Of a stretch of DNA of 7,226 nt, positions 1 to 5,797 are shown in pieces. The translations under genes were made by a program, and so were the position numbers. The DNA is from Gammaproteobacteria bacterium (GTDB lineage: Bacteria > Pseudomonadota > Gammaproteobacteria > Eutrophobiales > Eutrophobiaceae): the NCBI GenBank assembly GCA_018676275.1, contig JABHFC010000339.1:1-7226 (forward strand), read 5' to 3'. Under the pieces are notes generated by a model, which saw nothing but the letters and a program-made list of their open reading frames with translations, did not search any database and was not told the DNA's origin. The first letter of the stretch is position 1. Each line of letters starts with the position of its first letter.

Positions 1-1206
1 AAGTTTTAAACCAGTGATTAGACGTGACATACCTTCTCTTATCCACAACATCACGCCACCCATATCTTCGAGAATTTCAGCTGCAAAATTGCAATCATCT
101 GCAGCAAGGGCATAGCGCATAGCTTCAAGGCCGCGTTCATGCGTCGACATCCAGGTCGCAGTTTTTCGACACAAGGATGCATATTCTGTAGCAGAGCTTT
201 CTTTCAATTCATTTACCAGGTGCTCACGCAGCAAAGGGTGTACCCGCCAGGACTCCTGCTCATCCTCTAAGGGCGAAAAGATACCTTCCAGATAATCAAG
301 TCCGTGCATGATCTCGTTGGCATCGCTACGTTCACGAATCGCATTTGCGCAATCAACAGTGATTGCATCAAGCATAGAGGTCTGCAGGAGGAAGGATTGC
401 TCCTCTTCGCTCAGATTATTAAAAAGCTGTTCGTGAAAATAATCAGAAATAAGTTTGCTACTGGATCCATGAATCAGACCACCTGAACCAGATGTCGAGT
501 CCACTCCAAAGGAACGGATAAGTTGTAGCGCTACAGGCCAACCACCAGTACGTTCCATAATGCTATCTATTTCTGCATTTGCCAGTTTGTTCTGGAAAAA
601 ATGATCGATTTCATTTTTATCAAACATTAGTTGTTGCGGACCAATGTTCAAAACATTACCTTCCACGGTCAGACTGGACAGCGATATACCGGGGTTTTTC
701 CTGCAGGCAAATACCAACTGCAGATTTTCCGGTTGTAAAGGCAACAGTGATTCGATGATCTCTGCTAATGAGTCTTCATTGATATTTTCAAAATCATCAA
801 AAACGACAACGCACTTCTTTTCACTTTGCTCAATAAGGCTAAGCAGGTTGCCAATCAAATAAGCGGAATTACCCTGGGAAAAAGTAGGTGATAACAAACC
901 TGTCTGCTCTGTATCGAGCCCGGCCTGGTAAAAGGAAAATGCAAGGTAAGGAAGCAAAAGATCGGGCTGATCGGTCTGATTTACAGACAACCATGCGACT
1001 ATCGTTCCTCTGCTTCGTAGTTCTTCGCGCCATTGTGAAAGCAATAATGTCTTACCAAATCCTGCGGGAGCTTCAAGCAGCACAACTCTCTTCTCAATAT
1101 TTCCAGACAGGGTCGTAAGCAGCTTCTCACGTCGGTTGGCATTAATGGAAATTCGTGGTGGAGAAACCTTGGAAGTCAATAACCATGGAGCGAAAGGCCT
1201 GGACAT
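1..1206 (-). CDS. MalT-type LuxR-family ATP-dependent transcriptional regulator, N-terminal part (3' end beyond the window)
   Basis: The first 402 codons are open without a stop to the left edge. Seen: a Walker A motif, APAGFGKT (residues 46-53); a Walker B stretch, CVVVFDDFE (132-140); the following strand LVFACR (163-168); GGWPVALQL (221-229), which usually closes the NTPase part; and HPLLREHL (323-330), leading into the first helical repeats (GLEAMRYALAADD, 359-371). This order is that of the large (about 900 residue) MalT-like STAND regulators. In that family a C-terminal helical sensor binds an inducer and a final LuxR-type helix-turn-helix binds DNA; both would lie outside this window. 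The start at 1206 is the first possible one, because an in-frame TAA lies at 1216-1218. A GGGAG (1220-1224) sits 13 bases upstream, a slightly long spacing. The gene follows the operon in the same direction after 153 bases, so it may have its own promoter and may control the neighbouring operon. The target and inducer are unknown. The family is certain; the DNA-binding end is inferred. Confidence 0.93.
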   Translation of the reverse strand, partial: MSRPFAPWLLTSKVSPPRISINANRREKLLTTLSGNIEKRVVLLEAPAGFGKTLLLSQWREELRSRGTIVAWLSVNQTDQPDLLLPYLAFSFYQAGLDTEQTGLLSPTFSQGNSAYLIGNLLSLIEQSEKKCVVVFDDFENINEDSLAEIIESLLPLQPENLQLVFACRKNPGISLSSLTVEGNVLNIGPQQLMFDKNEIDHFFQNKLANAEIDSIMERTGGWPVALQLIRSFGVDSTSGSGGLIHGSSSKLISDYFHEQLFNNLSEEEQSFLLQTSMLDAITVDCANAIRERSDANEIMHGLDYLEGIFSPLEDEQESWRVHPLLREHLVNELKESSATEYASLCRKTATWMSTHERGLEAMRYALAADDCNFAAEILEDMGGVMLWIREGMSRLITGLKL

Positions 1207-1230
1207 GGTTCTACATTAGCTCCCTTTTAA

Positions 1231-1269
1231 CAAAGTAATCATTGCTACATTATTGCTGAGAGTACTTTG
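1231..1269. promoter_or_regulatory. Nested inverted and direct repeats upstream of the LuxR-type gene
   Basis: A perfect 7-bp inverted repeat, CAAAGTA (1231-1237) and TACTTTG (1263-1269), encloses 25 bases. Inside it ATTGCT occurs twice, at 1241-1246 and 1252-1257, eleven bases apart (about one helical turn). The block lies 25-63 bases before the start codon at 1206, where a regulator or RNA polymerase would bind. It could be an operator, for example for autoregulation, or a 5'-UTR stem. Short repeats like these can also arise by chance in 153 bases, so function is inferred from position only. Confidence 0.3.
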
Positions 1270-1271
1270 CT

Positions 1272-1298
1272 TGTATAGATAAACCCGGTGATTGTTAA
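1272..1298 (-). promoter_or_regulatory. Possible sigma70-type promoter for the LuxR-type gene
   Basis: On the minus strand TTAACA (1293-1298) and TATACA (1272-1277) resemble -35 and -10 boxes, separated by 15 bases, which is shorter than the preferred 17. Transcription would begin near 1265, leaving a leader of about 60 bases that includes most of the nested repeats. The boxes are imperfect and the spacing is poor, so this is a weak call. Read-through from the upstream operon is an alternative source of transcript. Confidence 0.22.
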
Positions 1299-1307
1299 AT
1301 CATTGGA

Positions 1308-1324
1308 GATACGACCTGATACGA
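1308..1324. repeat. Tandem 7-bp direct repeat GATACGA with 10-bp period
   Basis: GATACGA occurs at 1308-1314 and again at 1318-1324, spaced by CCT. The two copies therefore fall on the same face of the helix, as many activator half-sites do. They lie just upstream of the possible -35 box (1293-1298) of the LuxR-type gene, a typical activator position. Function is not shown by the sequence. Confidence 0.3.
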
Positions 1325-1333
1325 ACGAAGTCA

Positions 1334-1360
1334 GTTCATTTTTCCTGAAAATATATGAAC
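1334..1360 (-). terminator. Weak A/T-rich hairpin at the end of the operon
   Basis: GTTCAT (1334-1339) pairs with ATGAAC (1355-1360). Inside it TTTTC (1340-1344) pairs with GAAAA (1347-1351), leaving a three-base bulge. The structure begins at the stop codon of the lipoprotein gene, so it is placed where a terminator or 3'-protecting stem for the operon would be. It is poor in G-C pairs and no clear U-run follows on the minus strand, so it is not a convincing intrinsic terminator. It could also be an operator-like palindrome, or chance. Confidence 0.25.
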
Positions 1361-1845
1361 TATGAGGGAGGTAATGGGGATTCACTGCTGTTACCCATAT
1401 CGAGAATGACTTTCCACTCGCCGTTTTCCTGTTGCTCCCATAGCAGGATGAATTTGCCTTTGGCGGGCTTTATTGCGCTGCTATCTTCCATATTTTTTGG
1501 CACAAACTTTGAAACAAAACTGCCACGGGTAAGTGCCCAGCTTCCATTCACGCGCACATCATCAATGACCACATCCATTTGTTCGATGTTTAAGTTTTGC
1601 CCGACCATAGCACCAAACTGTGCGATCGCTTCTTTACCAACAAAAGCAGGCAAAGTGTTGTGCATGCCAACTGCATCCTCGGCAAACACCTGCAGCCATT
1701 TCTCTGTCTCAGCATTCTTGAAAGGTGCGATGTAGCTGTTGAGCACAAGCTGTTCGAAGTCTGGAAGAGCGTCACTAGTTTTTTCAGCAGAACAGGCGCC
1801 CACAATTGTCATCAACAACAAAGGTAAGAATATTTTTTTCATCAT
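1360..1845 (-). CDS. Small NTF2-like/SnoaL-type (DUF4440-like) lipoprotein
   Basis: A 161-residue protein with a lipoprotein signal peptide: MMKK, a hydrophobic stretch (residues 5-15) and the lipobox VGAC, giving lipidation at Cys18. Ser at +2 is compatible with outer-membrane sorting. The mature part looks like a SnoaL/DUF4440 NTF2-like domain: an N-terminal helix (about 29-45), WLQVFAEDAVG (50-60), VGKEAI (69-74), a strand with GSWALTRGSF (101-110), and a final LLWEQQENGEWKVILDMGNS (134-153) hairpin. Such cone-shaped folds bind small hydrophobic molecules or act as isomerases, hydratases or stability factors; family membership alone does not give a function. Its start overlaps the stop of the symporter gene by four bases (ATGA), implying translational coupling, and no strong ribosome binding site is visible. 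Periplasmic partnership with the transporter or binding of the imported solute is inference. Met1 and Met2 are both possible starts. Confidence 0.88.
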   Translation of the reverse strand: MMKKIFLPLLLMTIVGACSAEKTSDALPDFEQLVLNSYIAPFKNAETEKWLQVFAEDAVGMHNTLPAFVGKEAIAQFGAMVGQNLNIEQMDVVIDDVRVNGSWALTRGSFVSKFVPKNMEDSSAIKPAKGKFILLWEQQENGEWKVILDMGNSSESPLPPS

Positions 1846-3185
1846 TCGCTTAATTCCGTCATGCCTTTTCGCGACAGGTAACGTCTGATTGTGGCATGTT
1901 TTGATTTTGTGAGAGGGTAGTTGAAAAGGATCAAAGCACCCGGCAACCCGACAATCATTGGCAGAAACAGGGCGACAAAAACAAAGCCGCGCATCGCTTC
2001 TGCGGTATTTTCACCCATGGGGTTGAAGCCGAGTGCGCCGAGCAAAGGCATGGCCAGCCCGACACCAAAGGCCAATGCCATTTTCATGACGAAGTTATAC
2101 ATGGCCATGTAGAGAGCAGCATGATCCGAACCACCTTTCATCATGCCGTATTCAATCGTGTCAGCTGTGAGTGCCGGCGGCATGACCCAGATCACGGAAG
2201 TCATTGGCCCCGCAACACAGAAAATCATCAGCGCGTGCCAGAACACGCCCGGTGTCGCCAGTAAGTACAAAGGCAATATAGCAAGAAAACCAAAACCGCC
2301 GAGTACCAGTGCCCGGTGACGACCAATTTTGTCAGCAATCTTCAACCACACCGGCACAAAGGCAATACCAAGAATGTATTGCAATAAAACCAGTTTTAGA
2401 AAATCGGAACGTGGCAATTCGAGCAGATGGTGAAAGAGAAAGACAATTACTGTGTTGAAAATAGCGCCACCCAGCCACAGACTGAAAATACCACATAGAA
2501 AACGCAGAAAAGGTTTGTTTTTCGGTAGAATCTTCAGCGCTTTGAACAGGCTATTGTCCTGATTTTCGATGTAATGACCTTTCGGGGTAATCCAGACAGC
2601 CAGCAAAGTGGTGAGCGGAATCAGGATCAGTAGAGCGACAACATAAACGCCAAGTATGTCCCGAATAGAAGGGTCCGGCGAGGATAGAACGAGGATAGGC
2701 AGTACAGTTGCAATCAAAACACCCAGCATGCGACCGGTTTCGCGATAACTGTTGATACGGGTACGTTCGCTGTAATCGCGGGAAAGTTCTGCTCCCCAGC
2801 TTAGATAGGGGATCTGAACCAGGGTCCAGGCGATGTAAAACAGAAAGGCGGTGATACCCAGGTAGACTTTACCAATCTCCTCAGGTGGGCTGAGAAATGC
2901 GACAACGCCGATCATTAATAGAGGGGAACCAAACAGCAACCAGGGCTTACGTCTTCCCCATTTTGTTTTAGTGCGATCTGTTAAGTTACCAATAACCGGA
3001 TCGGTAATCGCATCCCACATTCTGGCAATTAAAAAGATCCCGCCGATGGTGGCCAATTCGAGTCCGAGTTCGGCTGCATAGAAAGGGACGATATAAACGA
3101 TAAGTGGCATTTCAAGCACGGCGATGGGCAGGCCGGGGCCTGCATAGGCAATAAGAGGTAGACGGCCCGTTTTCCTTTCTGACAT
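1842..3185 (-). CDS. MFS transporter of the GPH (glycoside-pentoside-hexuronide:cation symporter, MelB-like) family
   Basis: A 447-residue inner-membrane protein with about twelve hydrophobic segments, the usual family length. The diagnostic GPH signature is clear: WDAITDPVIG (residues 57-66), then DRTKTKWGRRKPW (70-82) in the loop after the second helix, and IPYLSWGAELSRDYSERTR (125-143) after helix four. By comparison with E. coli MelB, Asp58 and Asp62 would be the cation-site acids. The third MelB acid (Asp124) appears to be Gln124 here, so the coupling ion may differ (alignment by eye). Characterised members import sugars, sugar acids and related solutes with Na+ or H+, but many members next to acyl-CoA genes have no known substrate. 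The start at 3185 follows AAGGCG, which overlaps the stop of the synthetase gene; the intergenic gap is 11 bases. It ends in a 4-base overlap with the lipoprotein gene. The family is very sure; the substrate is unknown. Confidence 0.95.
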   Translation of the reverse strand: MSERKTGRLPLIAYAGPGLPIAVLEMPLIVYIVPFYAAELGLELATIGGIFLIARMWDAITDPVIGNLTDRTKTKWGRRKPWLLFGSPLLMIGVVAFLSPPEEIGKVYLGITAFLFYIAWTLVQIPYLSWGAELSRDYSERTRINSYRETGRMLGVLIATVLPILVLSSPDPSIRDILGVYVVALLILIPLTTLLAVWITPKGHYIENQDNSLFKALKILPKNKPFLRFLCGIFSLWLGGAIFNTVIVFLFHHLLELPRSDFLKLVLLQYILGIAFVPVWLKIADKIGRHRALVLGGFGFLAILPLYLLATPGVFWHALMIFCVAGPMTSVIWVMPPALTADTIEYGMMKGGSDHAALYMAMYNFVMKMALAFGVGLAMPLLGALGFNPMGENTAEAMRGFVFVALFLPMIVGLPGALILFNYPLTKSKHATIRRYLSRKGMTELSE

Positions 3186-3196
3186 AAAAGTTCGCC

Positions 3197-4765
3197 TTAT
3201 GCTTGTTTAGTTTGTGTGCTGAGATATTGTTCTTTTATTTCACGCTTTTTCAATTTTCCTGAATCTTCGCGCGGCAGTGAGGTAACCTGTTCAAAAACCC
3301 TGGGTACTTTAAAACTGGCAATTCTTTCTTTCAAAAAACTGCTAATTAAATCAGCATCCAGTTTCCCATCACTTTCAATAAAGGCCACCAGTTTCTCACC
3401 GAACTCCTTATCCGGCACTCCGAAGACAGTGCAATCTTTTACACCGGGTATCGTAATGAGTTCATTTTCCACTTCTGCCGGGTAAATATTGACACCACCA
3501 GAAATAACCATGTCTGACTTGCGATCTGATATATAGAGAAAGCCATCCTCATTCAGATACCCTATATCGCCTGTAACAAGGTAGCCCTCCTGAACCAGGT
3601 CCTCTGTTTTGTCCTTAGCATTTTGATAGGATACGGAAGCTGTTGCTTCATGCTGAACGCAAATCAAACCTATTTCATTTGTGTCACACACACTGCCATC
3701 ATCATGACGAATTTGTATAGATACGCCTGGTGCAGCACAACCGACAGAACCCTGATGTGCTAACCATTGCTCACTACTGCTACAGCAAATAATGCCCGTT
3801 TCTGTCATAGCATAATATTCGTAAATTACCGATCCCCACCATTCGATCATTTGTCGTTTTACTTCAGGTGGACACGGTGCTGCTCCGTGGGTGACATGGC
3901 TAAGAGAACCTAAATCGTATTTGCTTTTTATTTCAGCCGGTAAAGCTAACAATCGATTAAACATAGTCGGTACCATGTGCAAATGTGTAATTGCATGTAG
4001 CTCGATTAGTCGTAACAAATCTTCCGCATCAAACTTTGGCTGTAAAACCAGTAATCCGTTATTTTGAAGAACCATGCTCGCATAGCCATTCGGTGCTGAG
4101 TGGTAAAGCGGTCCTGTCATCACCGATCTGACAGGTTGCTTATTAAAACCCCATGCAAAACTTGTTCGTTCACCAATTTTCATAATGACTTCAGGCGGTA
4201 TAGACCCGCGCACTACGGCTTTAGGGCGACCACTGGTACCGGAGGTGTAAAACAGCGGTGGACAAAAAAGTACAGGTTCTAATTCACAGGCTTTACTGTC
4301 GTCTAACCAGTCTTTCCATATCTTTATATTCTGCTCAGGCAACGCAAGCTCTTCAGCTATTGAATAAGCTTTCGAGATTTCTCCAGGTGTTGGCACAACA
4401 ATTTGCACAAGATCCTTTATTACCTTTTTCAATTCGTCGGTCAGTAAATCTGAATGAACCATGACTGCTTTGGCTTTGCAGTCTTTAAGAATGTAATCAA
4501 TTTCTGCTGCTTTCAAATGCCAGTTCACAGGCACGATTTCAAAAGATGCATAACGCGCTGCATCATGGAGAACAAAATAAGAAAAGTCGTTACGTAGAAT
4601 TAACGCGACGGCATCGCCTTTTTGCAAGCCAGACTGCAACAAGCCACTAGCGACTTTTTTTCCCTGTAGGAACAGTTCATCAGCACTTAGTGTGCGATCA
4701 CCAGCGATGAGAATATTTTTTTTGTCCGCTATCATTTTATACTGGATGCTGGTTTTCACCAGCAT
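3197..4765 (-). CDS. AMP-forming acyl-CoA synthetase (ANL superfamily, class I adenylate-forming)
   Basis: A 522-residue cytosolic enzyme expected to activate a carboxylic acid to an acyl-AMP and then to acyl-CoA. All core motifs are present: the P-loop YTSGTSGRPK (residues 173-182), HGAAPCPPEVKR (293-304), YEYYAMTETG (315-324), TGD (398-400) binding the ribose, the hinge DRKSDMVISGG (414-424) with INIYPAE-like NIYPAEVE (426-433), and PREDSGKLKKRE (498-509) with the likely catalytic Lys504. NWHLKAAEIDYIL (81-93) and AAPCPPEVKR resemble the FadD-like branch acting on fatty, aromatic or steroid-type acids, but the substrate cannot be fixed from sequence. The start is uncertain. ATG at 4765 lies in a perfect hairpin, no Shine-Dalgarno sequence precedes it, and an in-frame TAA at 4772-4774 blocks earlier starts. 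ATG at 4735 (Met11) and GTG at 4759 are alternatives. The gene looks more A+T-rich than its neighbours. It lies 19 bases after the AcuI-like gene. Confidence 0.95.
   Translation of the reverse strand: MLVKTSIQYKMIADKKNILIAGDRTLSADELFLQGKKVASGLLQSGLQKGDAVALILRNDFSYFVLHDAARYASFEIVPVNWHLKAAEIDYILKDCKAKAVMVHSDLLTDELKKVIKDLVQIVVPTPGEISKAYSIAEELALPEQNIKIWKDWLDDSKACELEPVLFCPPLFYTSGTSGRPKAVVRGSIPPEVIMKIGERTSFAWGFNKQPVRSVMTGPLYHSAPNGYASMVLQNNGLLVLQPKFDAEDLLRLIELHAITHLHMVPTMFNRLLALPAEIKSKYDLGSLSHVTHGAAPCPPEVKRQMIEWWGSVIYEYYAMTETGIICCSSSEQWLAHQGSVGCAAPGVSIQIRHDDGSVCDTNEIGLICVQHEATASVSYQNAKDKTEDLVQEGYLVTGDIGYLNEDGFLYISDRKSDMVISGGVNIYPAEVENELITIPGVKDCTVFGVPDKEFGEKLVAFIESDGKLDADLISSFLKERIASFKVPRVFEQVTSLPREDSGKLKKREIKEQYLSTQTKQA
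4746..4765 (-). promoter_or_regulatory. Perfect 8-bp hairpin with GAAA loop at the synthetase start codon
   Basis: On the minus strand ATGCTGGT (4765-4758) and ACCAGCAT (4753-4746) are perfect complements enclosing GAAA (4757-4754), a stable GNRA-type tetraloop. The annotated start codon forms the base of the stem. No ribosome binding site is recognisable before it. An out-of-frame leader (ATG at 4772, stop TAA at 4737-4739, 11 residues) crosses the hairpin and ends one base before the in-frame ATG at 4735. The stem could mask the start, so that translation depends on ribosomes arriving from the upstream gene, or it could be a processing or protein-binding site. The pairing is seen; the role is inference. 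Confidence 0.45.
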
Positions 4766-4784
4766 GACGCATTACAAGGAACGA

Positions 4785-5780
4785 TCATTTATTAACATCA
4801 ATAACAATACGACCGGTTATCTGGCCGGCCATCAGTTGATCGGCAAGCCCCCTGATATCGCTCATCGCTTCAATTCGATAAACTTCCTTTAATTGCTCCT
4901 GGTTAATTAAATCGGCCAGGTCTGCCCATGCGCGATTCCTTTTTTCCCGAGAGGCCATCACCGAATCAATACCTCGTAAAGTTACACCGCGTAATATGTA
5001 TGGCATAACAGTTGTTGGCAGGTCGAAACCTCCTGCAAGCCCACAGGCCGCAACGACGCCTTCATATTTTGTCTGTGCGAGTACGGTCGCCAGCGTTTTT
5101 GATCCAACTGAATCCACTGCGGCTGCCCAGGTTTCCTTTTCCAGTGGTTTTGCATCTCGATCTAATTCGGCACGTTCAATTGTATCGCTGGCTCCGAGCG
5201 ATATTAAGTAATCACGTGATTCAGCTTTGCCCGTCGCAGCAACGACTTCGTAACCCAATTTGGCCAATAACATAGTTGTCACTGAGCCCACACCGCCAGT
5301 GGCTCCAGTTACGATGACTTTTCCATCAGCAGGTAATACACCATGGTCTCTTATTGCATTGACGCAAAGCATCGCTGTATAACCCGCAGTGCCGATCGCC
5401 ATAACCTGTTCTTCGCTAAAAGCATCAGGAATTCTAATCAGCCAGTCAGGGTTCAATCTTTGTTTTTGTGTATAGCCACCCCAATGGACTTCAGATAAAC
5501 CAAAGCCATTAACCAGTACACGATCACCTGCTTTCCAATCAGAACTGGATGATTCGATCACTGTTCCTGCCAGGTCGATACCACAAACCATTGGTAACTT
5601 ACGGCATATTTTTCCTTTGCCTGAAACAGCCAAACCGTCTTTATAATTCAATGTCGAATAAGCAATGTCGACAAGTACTTCTTCCGCTGGTAAGTCCGTC
5701 AGGGTTAATTGCTTAAAAGCTGTCGCAGGTTTGCCTTCACTATTCTCTTCGACTACAACTGCATTAAATGAATCACTCAT
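4785..5780 (-). CDS. acuI: AcuI/YhdH-family NADPH-dependent acryloyl-CoA reductase-like oxidoreductase (MDR superfamily)
   Basis: A 331-residue zinc-free medium-chain dehydrogenase/reductase of the YhdH/YhfP (AcuI) type, the usual family length. Seen: STLNYKDGLA (residues 42-51), a family hallmark; PMVCGIDLAGTV (63-74); GTAGYTAMLCV (130-140) opening the nucleotide-binding domain; the Rossmann glycine loop TGATGGVGS (158-166); AATGKAE (181-187), where NADPH preference is normally set; AAVDSVG (220-226); and the C-terminal ITGRIVIDV (321-329). Characterised AcuI proteins reduce acryloyl-CoA to propionyl-CoA in dimethylsulfoniopropionate, acrylate or 3-hydroxypropionate metabolism, and E. coli YhdH protects against acrylate. 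Family members may also act on quinones or other enones. No DMSP lyase or CoA-transferase is visible here, so the physiological substrate is open; the next gene makes a CoA thioester, which fits a 2-enoyl-CoA. A purine-rich AGAGAAGAA lies before the start, and the gap to the dehydratase gene is 17 bases. The symbol marks the family; the exact role is inferred. Confidence 0.9.
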   Translation of the reverse strand: MSDSFNAVVVEENSEGKPATAFKQLTLTDLPAEEVLVDIAYSTLNYKDGLAVSGKGKICRKLPMVCGIDLAGTVIESSSSDWKAGDRVLVNGFGLSEVHWGGYTQKQRLNPDWLIRIPDAFSEEQVMAIGTAGYTAMLCVNAIRDHGVLPADGKVIVTGATGGVGSVTTMLLAKLGYEVVAATGKAESRDYLISLGASDTIERAELDRDAKPLEKETWAAAVDSVGSKTLATVLAQTKYEGVVAACGLAGGFDLPTTVMPYILRGVTLRGIDSVMASREKRNRAWADLADLINQEQLKEVYRIEAMSDIRGLADQLMAGQITGRIVIDVNK

Positions 5781-5797
5781 ATTCTTTTCTTCTCTAT

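Noticed and set aside
304..1118. Three short plus-strand open frames (304-486, 644-862, 888-1118)
   Set aside because: They are antisense to the continuous regulator frame carrying Walker A and B motifs, and their translations show no recognisable domain.
1355..1735. 126-residue plus-strand open frame across the lipoprotein gene
   Set aside because: It is antisense to a lipoprotein gene with a clear signal peptide and domain pattern. Its translation is Ser/Pro/Cys-rich without motifs, and no ribosome binding or promoter signal supports it.
4822..4831. 10-bp palindrome TGGCCGGCCA
   Set aside because: It lies within the coding region of the AcuI-like protein (MAGQITG segment) and is explained by codon content; there is no second copy or regulatory placement.
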